A stretch of 64,000 nt of DNA from Propionicimonas paludicola (GTDB lineage: Bacteria > Actinomycetota > Actinomycetes > Propionibacteriales > Propionibacteriaceae), in contig NZ_PDJC01000001.1 of the NCBI RefSeq assembly GCF_002563675.1, forward strand, positions 1,178,001 through 1,242,000. Reading direction: 5' to 3'. Shown one piece after another: positions 19,265 to 26,913 of this stretch (position 1 is the stretch's first letter; every line of letters begins with the position of its first letter). The position numbers were made by a program, and so were the translations under genes. The notes under the pieces are model-generated. The model saw only the letters and a program-made list of their open reading frames with translations. It did not search any database and had not been told where the DNA came from.

Positions 19265-21206
19265 CCCTGACCTGACCGGGCAGATTCTGGCGGCGGCCGT
19301 CGAGGAACTCGGCGGCCAGCAGCGTCCCGGCCAGGTGGAGATGGCTGCCGAGGTGAGCACCACCTTCGCCACCGGCGAGCACCTACTCGTCCAGGCGGGC
19401 ACCGGAACCGGTAAGTCGCTGGGCTACCTGGCACCGGCCGTGGCCGAGCTGGCCGGCAATCCGCAGGCGCGGATCGTGATCGCCACGGCCACGCTGGCCC
19501 TGCAGAGCCAGCTGGCCAACAAGGACATTCCCACCGCGGTCGCCGCAGCCCAGCAGCTCACCGGCACCACGGTCAGTCATGCCGTGCTCAAGGGGCGCAG
19601 CAACTACGTGTGCCTGCAGCGAGTCCGGGACGGCTCGGGGCTCGAGCAGGATGCCCTGGTGGCCGACCCCAGCGAGGCGTCCGGCCTGGGCGCAGAGGTG
19701 GTGGCGCTGCGGCGCTGGGCAGAGGAAGAGGCCGAGGCCGACGGACTGGCCGATCGCGACGACGCCCCGGACCACACTCCGGCAGCCTGGAGCCAGGTGT
19801 CGGTGCCGGTCCGGGAGTGCCTGGGCGCACAGAAGTGTCCCTTCGGCGAGGTCTGCTTCGTCGAGGAGTCCCGGCGCCGAGCCCGGGCCAGCCAGCTGGT
19901 GGTGACCAACCATGCGCTGCTGGCCATCGACGCCATGCACGGCGGCACAGCATTGCCCGAGTACGACGCCCTGGTCATCGACGAGGCCCACGAACTCGTG
20001 GCCCGGGTCACCGGAGCGGCATCGGTGGAGCTCGGTCCGGTGCAGGTGGAGCGGGTCGCCAAACGCTGCCTGCCCTGGTTGGCCGACCAGACCGGGTTGG
20101 AGTTTCTGGACGCGGCCGACACCCTGCAGGAGGGCCTGGACGAGGCCGAGGTCGGCCGGATCCCCGGCGGTGAGCCGGCGGTGCTGGCCGCCGTCCGCAG
20201 CGTCCGGGACGCCGCCCGGCAGGCGGTCACCGGGCTGGCCGGCGGTGCTGCCGAGGAGGTCGAGCGCAACCAGGCCCAGGCTGCCGCCCAGGAGATCTTC
20301 GACATCGCCGAACGGATGGCCAAGCTGTCGGAGTTCGATGTGATCTGGGTCTCGGAGTCGGAGCGGTTCGGGCGGCAGCTGAACTGCGCGCCGCTGTCGG
20401 TGGCCGGCCTGCTGCGCGACCGGGTGTTCGCCGACCATGCCGTGGTGCTGACGTCGGCCACCCTGAAGCTGGGCGGCGAGTTCCGAGCCATCGCGGCCTC
20501 GGTGGGCCTGGACGCCACCGGCGCCGACTATCGCGGGGTGGATGTCGGCTCGCCGTTCGACTACCGCAGCCAAGGCATCCTCTACGTCGCCACCCGGCTG
20601 GCCCCGCCGACCCGGGAGGGGATCGCCCCCGACGCCTTGGCCGAGATCGCCGAGCTGCTGTGGGCCGCCGAAGGCAGGACTTTGGGCCTGTTCGCGTCCC
20701 AGCGGGCCGCGGAGGCTGCCGCCCGCTACTGCCGGGCCGAGGTCCCGGACCGGCTGATCCTGTGCCAGGGCGATGCGCATCTGCCGAAACTGACCGCCCA
20801 GTTCGTGGCCGATCCGGAGGCGTCGCTGTTCGGCACGCTCTCGCTGTGGCAGGGCTTGGACGTGCCCGGCGACACCTGCCGGCTGGTCGTGATCGACAAG
20901 ATCCCGTTCCCACGGCCCGACGACCCGCTGATGCAGGCCCGGCAGCAGGCGGTCACCCAGGCCGGCGGCAACGGCTTCATGGCCGTGGCGGCCAGCCATG
21001 CGGGTCTGCTGCTCGCCCAGGGCGCCGGACGGCTGATCCGCACGCTCGACGACCGCGGGGTGGTGGCCGTCCTCGACCCGCGGCTGGTCACGGCTCGCTA
21101 CGGCAGCTTCCTGCGGGCCTCGCTACCGGACTTCTGGATGACCACCGATCCCGAGGTGGCCGTGGCCGCCTTGCGCCGGCTGGGTGCAGCTGCGAACGAC
21201 GCCTGA
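19257..21206 (+). CDS. dinG: ATP-dependent DNA helicase DinG/XPD family
   Basis: 649 residues from the ATG at 19257, which overlaps the hflX stop by 8 bases; an open frame to 19218 lies inside hflX. Walker A is AGTGTGKSLGYL near residue 45. The Fe-S cysteine region includes NYVCLQR and CLGAQKCPFGEVCF. The DEAH box is VIDEAHEL. The family unwinds R-loops and damaged forks and is damage-inducible in E. coli; here no LexA box lies directly before it, so SOS control is not visible despite neighbouring lexA. Confidence 0.93.
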   Translation: MTDPDLTGQILAAAVEELGGQQRPGQVEMAAEVSTTFATGEHLLVQAGTGTGKSLGYLAPAVAELAGNPQARIVIATATLALQSQLANKDIPTAVAAAQQLTGTTVSHAVLKGRSNYVCLQRVRDGSGLEQDALVADPSEASGLGAEVVALRRWAEEEAEADGLADRDDAPDHTPAAWSQVSVPVRECLGAQKCPFGEVCFVEESRRRARASQLVVTNHALLAIDAMHGGTALPEYDALVIDEAHELVARVTGAASVELGPVQVERVAKRCLPWLADQTGLEFLDAADTLQEGLDEAEVGRIPGGEPAVLAAVRSVRDAARQAVTGLAGGAAEEVERNQAQAAAQEIFDIAERMAKLSEFDVIWVSESERFGRQLNCAPLSVAGLLRDRVFADHAVVLTSATLKLGGEFRAIAASVGLDATGADYRGVDVGSPFDYRSQGILYVATRLAPPTREGIAPDALAEIAELLWAAEGRTLGLFASQRAAEAAARYCRAEVPDRLILCQGDAHLPKLTAQFVADPEASLFGTLSLWQGLDVPGDTCRLVVIDKIPFPRPDDPLMQARQQAVTQAGGNGFMAVAASHAGLLLAQGAGRLIRTLDDRGVVAVLDPRLVTARYGSFLRASLPDFWMTTDPEVAVAALRRLGAAANDA

Positions 21207-21213
21207 ACGCACA

Positions 21214-21244
21214 ACGGGTGCGGACGACACCCGTCCGCACCCGT
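21214..21244. terminator. Bidirectional terminator between dinG and lexA
   Basis: ACGGGTGCGGACG (21214-21226), loop ACACC, CGTCCGCACCCGT (21232-21244): a perfect 13-bp stem centred between two convergent genes, 7 bases after the dinG stop and 14 before the lexA stop. No long T-run on either side, which is common in high-GC genomes. Confidence 0.82.
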
Positions 21245-21258
21245 CATCGCGCTATCGG

Positions 21259-22017
21259 CTAGACCCGCCGCAGGACAGCAACCACCTTGCCCAGAATGGA
21301 CGCCTCATTGCCGTCGATCGGTGAGTAGGCCGGGTTGTGGGGCAGCAGCCACACCTGACCGGGAGTGCGCTTGAAAGTCTTCACCGTGGCCTCGTCACCG
21401 AGCAGCGCGGCAACGATGTCGCCATTGGTGGCATCGGGCTGCTGGCGGACCACCACGTAGTCGCCGTCGCAGATGGCAGCCTCGATCATCGAATCGCCCT
21501 TGACCTCGAGCAGGAACAGGTTTCCTTCGCCGACCAGCTGCTTGGGCAGGGTGAAGACGTCCTCGACGGCCTGCTCGGCCAGGATCGGACCGCCGGCCGC
21601 GATCCGGCCCAGGATCGGCGCGGTCACCGATGGGGCAGTGGGGGCCGGCTCGTCCGGTTCGATGACCCGCAACTGCTCGCCGGGGCTGATCGAGGACGGC
21701 AGCCGCACCTCAAGGGCGCGCGGACGATGCGGGTCACGGAACAGGAAGCCCTTGGCCTGCAGCACCTTCAACTGGTGGGCGGCCGAGGACGAACTGGCCA
21801 GCCCGACCCGGTCGGCGATCTCGCGAATGCTCGGCGGGTAGCCACGCTCGGCAAGCTCGTCCCGGATCACTTCCAGGATCCTCCGCTGTCGGGGGGTGAG
21901 CCCTTCGGCATCCACCGGGCCGTCGGGCAACTGGGACACCTTGGTGCCCAGCTGGGCGGCGATGTCCTCTTTGCGTGGCCGACCTCGCTTGCGGTCGGAG
22001 GTTGGGGTAGCTGCCAT
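21259..22017 (-). CDS. lexA: SOS repressor LexA
   Basis: 252 residues. The winged helix lies at about 41-106 ([25 protein letters not shown]). The self-cleavage site is A141-G142 and the catalytic pair is S176 (GDSM) and K213 (TVKTF). The N-terminal 35 residues are a basic, RGRPRK-containing extension typical of Actinobacteria. RecA filaments stimulate cleavage, relieving repression. The promoter carries a LexA box with one mismatch, so the gene is autoregulated. The ATG is six bases after the -10, giving a leaderless mRNA. Confidence 0.98.
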   Translation of the reverse strand: MAATPTSDRKRGRPRKEDIAAQLGTKVSQLPDGPVDAEGLTPRQRRILEVIRDELAERGYPPSIREIADRVGLASSSSAAHQLKVLQAKGFLFRDPHRPRALEVRLPSSISPGEQLRVIEPDEPAPTAPSVTAPILGRIAAGGPILAEQAVEDVFTLPKQLVGEGNLFLLEVKGDSMIEAAICDGDYVVVRQQPDATNGDIVAALLGDEATVKTFKRTPGQVWLLPHNPAYSPIDGNEASILGKVVAVLRRV

Positions 22018-22023
22018 GCCTCG

Positions 22024-22063
22024 AAACTATCGGCTGCGCGGTCGCGAATCAAACATATGTTCG
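22024..22063 (-). promoter_or_regulatory. lexA promoter with LexA box
   Basis: On the minus strand: -35 TTGATT (22052-22047), 17-base spacer, -10 TAGTTT (22029-22024), then six bases and the lexA ATG. The SOS box CAAACATATGTTCG (22050-22063, plus-strand reading) overlaps the -35; it differs from the perfect palindrome by one base, which would make autorepression slightly weaker than at the neighbouring boxes. Confidence 0.85.
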
Positions 22064-22141
22064 AGCGTGTCTGGGGCTGATCCGGCCGGTCCGAAAAGTG
22101 TCAGAGCCGGGCAGCAGGATCAGTATCAGCCCGACACGCTA

Positions 22142-22155
22142 CGAACAAATGTTCG
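22142..22155 (+). promoter_or_regulatory. LexA box 1 of the small SOS gene
   Basis: CGAACAAATGTTCG has perfect CGAAC/GTTCG arms. It sits 7 bases upstream of a -35 TTGCAT, between lexA and the small membrane-protein gene at 22227. Confidence 0.85.
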
Positions 22156-22162
22156 ATAAGGC

Positions 22163-22191
22163 TTGCATCTGACGGCGCGGGGCACTAGAAC
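22163..22191 (+). promoter_or_regulatory. Promoter of the small SOS membrane-protein gene
   Basis: -35 TTGCAT (22163-22168), 17-base spacer, -10 TAGAAC (22186-22191). The expected start site is near 22198, inside LexA box 2, leaving a leader of about 29 bases with a strong ribosome site. Confidence 0.6.
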
Positions 22192-22196
22192 AGTAT

Positions 22197-22210
22197 CGAA
22201 CACACGTTCG
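22197..22210 (+). promoter_or_regulatory. LexA box 2 of the small SOS gene
   Basis: CGAACACACGTTCG has perfect arms and covers the predicted transcription start. With box 1, LexA would bracket the promoter, implying tight repression of the gene at 22227. Confidence 0.86.
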
Positions 22211-22226
22211 AGGAAAGGGGCAGGCG

Positions 22227-22511
22227 ATGAGCGCTCTAGCGATCACCGAGGCAGTGGACACCACGTGGGCCGAGGTTCCGAGTGTATGTCCGGCCGCGGA
22301 GCTCCGCCTGGTCCCGGCGGCGCCGTCCGTCCCGTCCGCGGGGGCGTCCGGCTGGCAGTTGACCGAGCGCGGCATCGCCGTGGCGGTGATCGGCTCGCTG
22401 ATGGTGTTCCTGACCGGCTTGGTCGTGCTGGTCGGCGCCTTCCTTGCCGTCCCGGATCGGCCGCTCGACGGCACTTCCGCTGCCGCCGCCTCGATCTCGG
22501 TGCAGCAGTGA
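22227..22511 (+). CDS. Small SOS-regulated single-pass membrane protein, candidate division inhibitor
   Basis: 94 residues: about 49 N-terminal residues predicted cytoplasmic, one membrane helix (about 50-74, from GIAVAVIGSLMVFLTGLVV), and a 20-residue tail ending SISVQQ. AGGAAAGGGG precedes the ATG. Two perfect LexA boxes flank its promoter. It lies between lexA and nrdR, exactly where mycobacteria carry Rv2719c (chiZ) and Corynebacterium carries divS, SOS inhibitors of division. Those proteins have a LysM domain after the helix; here the ORF stops about where it would begin and no LysM remnant follows in any frame I checked. Function is inferred from position and regulation only. Confidence 0.85.
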   Translation: MSALAITEAVDTTWAEVPSVCPAAELRLVPAAPSVPSAGASGWQLTERGIAVAVIGSLMVFLTGLVVLVGAFLAVPDRPLDGTSAAAASISVQQ

Positions 22512-22588
22512 TCTGCTCCTGATTGGCAACAGGGGGTCGGTGGGCACATCTGCCCCGTGGTGGCCCGCGACACGCCCTCAGGGCTGTC

Positions 22589-22617
22589 TTGCTTGTGGTC
22601 GAGACTCTGCGTAACCT
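22589..22617 (+). promoter_or_regulatory. nrdR promoter
   Basis: -35 TTGCTT (22589-22594), 17-base spacer, -10 TAACCT (22612-22617). The start site would be near 22624, leaving about 100 bases of leader before nrdR that contain the repeats described next. Confidence 0.55.
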
Positions 22618-22634
22618 CTACATGTAGTAGTTAC
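22611..22634. promoter_or_regulatory. 24-bp near-palindrome over the nrdR -10 and start site
   Basis: GTAAC-ct-CTACATGTAG-ta-GTTAC is symmetric except for the two inner dinucleotides. It covers the -10 and the expected start site, so a bound protein would block transcription. It resembles neither the LexA box nor a clear NrdR box. Confidence 0.5.
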
Positions 22635-22639
22635 AGCAA

Positions 22640-22686
22640 TGTGGTTTGTCCACAAATTGTGGTTCTTACTCCACAGTTCGTCCACA
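22640..22686. promoter_or_regulatory. Cluster of TGTGG/CCACA half-sites before nrdR (DnaA-box-like or NrdR operator)
   Basis: TGTGG occurs at 22640 and 22658, CCACA at 22650, 22671 and 22682. The 9-mer TTGTCCACA at 22646-22654 equals the high-GC DnaA box; TACTCCACA (22667) and TCGTCCACA (22678) have two and one mismatches, at offsets of 21 and 11 bases, whole helical turns. The half-sites also form inverted repeats such as CCACAA-A-TTGTGG (22650-22662), the sort of palindrome NrdR binds. Which protein binds cannot be settled from sequence. Confidence 0.5.
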
Positions 22687-22725
22687 TCCCCATCCACCGC
22701 CGCCACGACTGAGAAGGAGCGCCGG

Positions 22726-23184
22726 ATGCACTGCCCGTTCTGCCGGCACACCGACACCCGAGTCCTCGATTCCCGCGTAGCCGAGGACGGCACCAGCATT
22801 CGCCGTCGTCGGCAGTGCCCGCTCTGCGAGCGCCGGTTCACGACGCTTGAGCAGATGCAGCTGGTCGTGGTCAAGCGCTCGGGAGTGGTCGAGCCCTTCT
22901 CCCGCGAGAAGGTGATCACCGGAGTCGCGAAGGCCTGCAAGGGCCGTCCGGTTTCGGAGAGCGATCTGGCTCGCCTCGGCCAACGGGTCGAAGAGACGCT
23001 GCGCGCGTCCGGGCAAGCCGAGATTCCGGCCGACGAGGTCGGCCTGACCATCTTGGGCCCGCTGAGCGAGCTGGATCCGGTGGCGTACCTGCGGTTCGCC
23101 AGCGTGTACAAGCACTACGACACGGTCGAAGACTTCGAGACCGAGATCGACAACCTGCGCCGGGCGGCGCTGGTCACCAACTGA
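22726..23184 (+). CDS. nrdR: Transcriptional repressor NrdR
   Basis: 152 residues from the ATG at 22726 (MHCPFC), preceded by GAGAAGGAGC; the longer open frame begins in the operator region. The zinc ribbon is CPFC...CPLC (C3, C6, C31, C34) and an ATP-cone follows ([16 protein letters not shown] onward). NrdR senses ATP/dATP and represses ribonucleotide reductase genes. nrdJ begins 44 bases downstream, and the leader holds the candidate operators. Confidence 0.97.
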   Translation: MHCPFCRHTDTRVLDSRVAEDGTSIRRRRQCPLCERRFTTLEQMQLVVVKRSGVVEPFSREKVITGVAKACKGRPVSESDLARLGQRVEETLRASGQAEIPADEVGLTILGPLSELDPVAYLRFASVYKHYDTVEDFETEIDNLRRAALVTN

Positions 23185-23228
23185 AGCGTCGAAGACACAC
23201 CTCCCACCCTACGAAAGGCAGTTCACCC

Positions 23229-26066
23229 ATGACCGAGACCGCGAAAGCCGCCACTAAGGGCGGTCGGAAGTCGCCCGGGCTGAAGATCAGCCCGGTGTTC
23301 ACCACCCCCGGGGTGCACCCTTATGACGAGGTCACCTGGGAGTCGCGCGATGTCGTGCAGACCAACTGGAAGACCGGTGAGACCGTCTTCGAGCAGCGCG
23401 CGGTGGAGTTCCCCGACTTCTGGAGCGTCAACGCGTCCACCATCGTCACCACGAAGTACTTCCGCGGCGCACTGGGCACCGCGGCTCGTGAGACCAGCCT
23501 CAAGGCGCTGATCGACCGGGTGGTGACCACCTACCGCAAGGCCGGGGAGGATTACGGCTACTTCGCCGCTCCCGAGGACGCGGAGGTGTTCGAGCAGGAG
23601 CTGCGCTGGATGCTGCTGCACCAGTACTTCAGCTTCAACTCCCCGGTCTGGTTCAACGTGGGCACCACCAGCCCGCAGCAGGTCAGCGCCTGCTTCATCT
23701 TGTCGGTCGACGACTCGATGGACTCGATCCTGAACTGGTACAAGGAAGAGGGCTTCATCTTCAAGGGCGGCTCCGGTGCCGGCCTGAACCTGTCTCGGAT
23801 CCGTTCCAGCAAGGAGCTGCTGTCTTCCGGCGGCACGGCCTCTGGCCCGGTTTCCTTCATGCGTGGCGCGGACGCGTCCGCAGGCACCATCAAGTCCGGC
23901 GGGGCCACCCGGCGCGCGGCGAAGATGGTCGTGCTGGACGTCGATCACCCCGACATCGAGGAGTTCGTCGAGACCAAGGCTCGCGAAGAGGACAAGATTC
24001 GCGCCCTGCGTGATGCCGGCTTCGACATGGACCTGGGCGGCAAGGACATCGTCAGCGTCCAGTATCAGAACGCCAACAACTCGGTCCGGGTCAGTGACGA
24101 GTTCATGCGTGCTGTCGTGGACGGCACCGAGTTCGGGCTGCGGGCCCGGATGACCGGCGAGGTGATCGAGACCATCGACGCTCGTCAGCTGTTCGACAAG
24201 ATCGCCAAGGCGGCCTGGGAGTGCGCCGATCCGGGGCTGCAGTACGACGACACGATCAACGCCTGGCACACCAACCCGGAGTCCGGCCGGATCAACGCGT
24301 CCAACCCGTGCAGCGAGTACATGAGCCTGGACAACTCGTCCTGCAACCTGGCCAGCCTGAACCTGCTGAAGTTCCTGCGTGATGACGACACCTTCGATGT
24401 GGCCAAGTTCGTCAAGGCCGTCGAGCTGATCATCACGGCCATGGACATCTCGATCTGCTTCGCCGACTTCCCGACCGAGGCGATCGGCGAGACCACCCGC
24501 AACTACCGCCAGCTGGGCATCGGCTACGCCAACCTGGGTGCGCTGCTGATGGCAGTCGGACGGGGCTACGACTCCGACGGTGGCCGGGCCCTGGCCGCGG
24601 CGATCACCTCGCTGATGACCGGCACCTCCTACCGTCGCTCGGCCGAGCTGGCCTCGGTGGTCGGCGCCTACGCCGGCTACGCCCGCAACGCGTCCGCGCA
24701 TCAGCGGGTGATGCGCAAGCACCAGGCCGCCAACGACGACCTGCGCACCTACGCCCCGATCGATGAGCAGATCCACGCCGCTGCCACCACCGAGTGGGAT
24801 CAGGTGGTCAAGCTGGGCGCCAAGGATGGTTTCCGCAACGCCCAGGCCTCGGTGCTGGCCCCGACCGGCACCATCGGCTTCATGATGGACTGCGACACCA
24901 CCGGAATCGAGCCGGACTTCTCGCTGGTGAAGTTCAAGAAGCTGGTCGGCGGTGGCTCCATGCAGATCGTCAACCAGACGATCCCGCGGGCGCTGGAGAA
25001 GCTCGGCTACCCGGCCGAGACCGTCGAGGCCATCGTCGAGTTCATCTCCACCAACGGCCACGTGGTCAACGCCCCGGGCCTGAAGCCGGAGCACTACGAG
25101 ATCTTCGACACCGCCATGGGCCTGCGCTCGATCCGGCCGATGGGCCACGTCCGGATGATGGCTGCCGTGCAGCCGTTCCTGTCCGGTGCCATCTCCAAGA
25201 CCGTCAACCTGCCCGAGACCGCCACGGTCGAAGAGATCGCCGATGTCTACCTGCAGGGCTGGCAGCTCGGCCTGAAGGCGCTGGCCGTCTACCGCGACAA
25301 CTGCAAGGTCGGCCAGCCGCTGAGCGACGGCAAGAAGCCGGAGGAGATGGCCGAGGCCAAGGCCGCACCGGAAGTTCGGGTCGAGTACCGTCCCCGCCGC
25401 AACCGGCTGCCCAAGTCGCGGGTCAGCCGCACCACCTCCTTCTCGGTGGCCGGTGCCGAGGGCTACATGACCTCGGGGCAGTACGAGGACGGCAAGCTCG
25501 GTGAGGTCTTCCTGAAGCTCGGCAAGCAGGGTTCGACCCTGGCCGGCGTGATGGACGCCTTCTCGATCGCGGTCTCGATCGGCCTGCAGTACGGGGTGCC
25601 GCTGGAGCAGTTCGCCCAGAAGTTCACCAACCTGAAGTTCGAGCCGGCCGGTATGACCGACGACCCGGACGTCCGGATGGCGCAGTCGATCATGGACTAC
25701 ATCTTCCGCAGGCTGGCTCTGGATTACTTGTCCTTCGACGAGCGAGCCGAGCTGGGCATCTACACGGCCAGCGAGCGGGCTCGTTACGTGGAGACCGGCA
25801 AGTACCTGTCCGAAGAGGACGAGGCCGATCTGATCGAGTCCGAGTCGCTGAAGAACGATGCGGCTGACGACATCCAGGTGCACGCCGAGGGTCCGAACCA
25901 GCCGGCTCTGGTCGAGGTCGAGGCGCACTCCACCGCAGAGGTCCTGGAGAAGATCTCCGGGCTGAGCGTGGACGCCCCGCTGTGCCTCACCTGCGGCACC
26001 AAGATGCGCCGGTCCGGCTCCTGCTACATCTGCGAGGGTTGCGGCGCCACCAGCGGCTGCAGCTGA
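23229..26066 (+). CDS. nrdJ: Vitamin B12-dependent ribonucleoside-diphosphate reductase (class II)
   Basis: 945 residues, the long class II form. It makes deoxyribonucleotides with adenosylcobalamin as radical source, oxygen-independently. Catalytic-barrel segments include the QQVSACFILSVDDSMDSI region, NPCSEYMSLDNSSCNLASLN and LAPTGTIGFMMDCDTTGIEP. The C-terminus has cysteine pairs CLTCG...CYICEGC, a zinc-ribbon/redox tail. ACGAAAGGCAGTTCACCC precedes the ATG. No second RNR class is present in the window and there is no room for a cobalamin riboswitch before it; control is likely through NrdR upstream. Confidence 0.97.
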   Translation: MTETAKAATKGGRKSPGLKISPVFTTPGVHPYDEVTWESRDVVQTNWKTGETVFEQRAVEFPDFWSVNASTIVTTKYFRGALGTAARETSLKALIDRVVTTYRKAGEDYGYFAAPEDAEVFEQELRWMLLHQYFSFNSPVWFNVGTTSPQQVSACFILSVDDSMDSILNWYKEEGFIFKGGSGAGLNLSRIRSSKELLSSGGTASGPVSFMRGADASAGTIKSGGATRRAAKMVVLDVDHPDIEEFVETKAREEDKIRALRDAGFDMDLGGKDIVSVQYQNANNSVRVSDEFMRAVVDGTEFGLRARMTGEVIETIDARQLFDKIAKAAWECADPGLQYDDTINAWHTNPESGRINASNPCSEYMSLDNSSCNLASLNLLKFLRDDDTFDVAKFVKAVELIITAMDISICFADFPTEAIGETTRNYRQLGIGYANLGALLMAVGRGYDSDGGRALAAAITSLMTGTSYRRSAELASVVGAYAGYARNASAHQRVMRKHQAANDDLRTYAPIDEQIHAAATTEWDQVVKLGAKDGFRNAQASVLAPTGTIGFMMDCDTTGIEPDFSLVKFKKLVGGGSMQIVNQTIPRALEKLGYPAETVEAIVEFISTNGHVVNAPGLKPEHYEIFDTAMGLRSIRPMGHVRMMAAVQPFLSGAISKTVNLPETATVEEIADVYLQGWQLGLKALAVYRDNCKVGQPLSDGKKPEEMAEAKAAPEVRVEYRPRRNRLPKSRVSRTTSFSVAGAEGYMTSGQYEDGKLGEVFLKLGKQGSTLAGVMDAFSIAVSIGLQYGVPLEQFAQKFTNLKFEPAGMTDDPDVRMAQSIMDYIFRRLALDYLSFDERAELGIYTASERARYVETGKYLSEEDEADLIESESLKNDAADDIQVHAEGPNQPALVEVEAHSTAEVLEKISGLSVDAPLCLTCGTKMRRSGSCYICEGCGATSGCS

Positions 26067-26072
26067 GTCAGG

Positions 26073-26270
26073 TCATTCAGCCTCAGTCTCGTCCTTCGTG
26101 ACGAGGCTGAGGCTGATCCATGCCGGGGTGGCGGCAGGCTCAGGTTCGCTGGGCTTATCGGACGCCGTCTGTCCGGGAGTGGCCGGACGAATGGGGTCAC
26201 CCATGGCGGCGCGCAACGCCTCGGCGATGGCATTGCCTTTCGACGGGTCGTACTTGCGGATCTCGGCCAT
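26073..26270 (-). CDS. Hypothetical small protein, 65 residues
   Basis: I do not recognise it. It begins MAEIRKYDPSKGNAIAEAL, has a Pro/Glu-rich middle (DKPSEPEPAATPAW) and an acidic end (KDETEAE). Third-codon GC is high (roughly 75 percent by eye) and a weak AGGA precedes the ATG, so it may be real. It lies 44 bases downstream of the VTT-domain gene on the same strand. Its last codons form one arm of the nrdJ terminator hairpin. No membrane segment or metal motif is seen. Confidence 0.55.
   Translation of the reverse strand: MAEIRKYDPSKGNAIAEALRAAMGDPIRPATPGQTASDKPSEPEPAATPAWISLSLVTKDETEAE
26077..26116. terminator. Bidirectional terminator after nrdJ
   Basis: TCAGCCTCAGTCTCGTC (26077-26093), loop CTTCGT, GACGAGGCTGAGGCTGA (26100-26116): a 17-bp stem with one G-T wobble, 11 bases after the nrdJ stop. 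Its sequence also encodes the C-terminal residues of the minus-strand ORF at 26073. Confidence 0.85.
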
Positions 26271-26314
26271 GGTCGCATCCTAGGCGAGCCGGCTGTGCGG
26301 CGACGAGCCCTCGG

Positions 26315-26788
26315 TCAGGCCTTGGCGGCCCGGTGGTGTTGCCAGGTGATGTACCCGGCGATCAGGGCGACCACGGCCACCAGCGCACTGATGGCGCCGA
26401 CGGGAGAAAGTGCGTACAGCCGGCCGAACAGATCCAGGCCCACGGTTCCGATGGTGGCGTAGATCAAGGCCCAGGCCAGCCCGCCCAGAGCCAGGGCCGG
26501 CAGGTAGTGGATCCAGCGCATCCGGGTGGCTCCGGCGGCCAGGTTGGCCAGGGTCTGGAAGCCGATGGTGAGGAACGACAGGCCCACCACCGGTGCCCCG
26601 TAACGGTCCACCCGCGCGCTTGCCGCAGCGAAGGCGGGGGAGTCGAGCAGCCTGGCCAGCCGGGTTTTGCGGGCACCATAGGCGGCCAGCCGTCCGACCA
26701 GGTAGGTGCTTCCGGCTCGCAGGACGACGATGGCGAAGAGCGCGGCGACGATCGCCGGGAACGGGACGTTCCACTTGGTCGGGTCCAC
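26315..26788 (-). CDS. VTT/DedA-type small membrane protein
   Basis: 157 residues from a GTG at 26788, preceded by AAGGGAGG. ATG codons further upstream are excluded because a -10 TAGAAT (26822-26817) overlaps the one at 26818. There are about four membrane segments with a VTT-domain core (ARVDRYGAPVVGLSF, GFQTLANLAAGATRMRW, LPALALGGLAWALIY). The Arg of the canonical DedA motif (F-X3-R) is replaced in SFLTIGFQT, as in the actinobacterial subfamily. DedA proteins are lipid scramblases or flippases; the role of this branch is unknown. Confidence 0.8.
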   Translation of the reverse strand: MDPTKWNVPFPAIVAALFAIVVLRAGSTYLVGRLAAYGARKTRLARLLDSPAFAAASARVDRYGAPVVGLSFLTIGFQTLANLAAGATRMRWIHYLPALALGGLAWALIYATIGTVGLDLFGRLYALSPVGAISALVAVVALIAGYITWQHHRAAKA

Positions 26789-26913
26789 CCGGCCTCCCTT
26801 GCTCGGCGAAGGGTTCATTCTAGTGGGAGGGGTACCCGGGCCGTACAGATCCACCTACGCATTGGCACCACGCCGAACGCCTTGTCAGGGCTTCCCGGGC
26901 GGAGCGGAGTACC

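Noticed and set aside
22640-22686. DnaA-box cluster as a replication origin
   Set aside because: Only one perfect box, no dnaA/dnaN neighbours and no AT-rich unwinding region; regulatory use is more likely.
23185-23228. Cobalamin riboswitch before nrdJ
   Set aside because: The gap between nrdR and nrdJ is 44 bases, far too short, and I see no B12-box there.
23223-25928. 901-codon minus-strand open frame opposite nrdJ
   Set aside because: Antisense shadow of a complete, well-conserved class II reductase; no recognisable domain.
26816-26854. ATG starts at 26854 or 26818 for the VTT-domain gene
   Set aside because: A -10 TAGAAT overlaps the 26818 ATG and no ribosome site precedes either, whereas the GTG at 26788 has AAGGGAGG.
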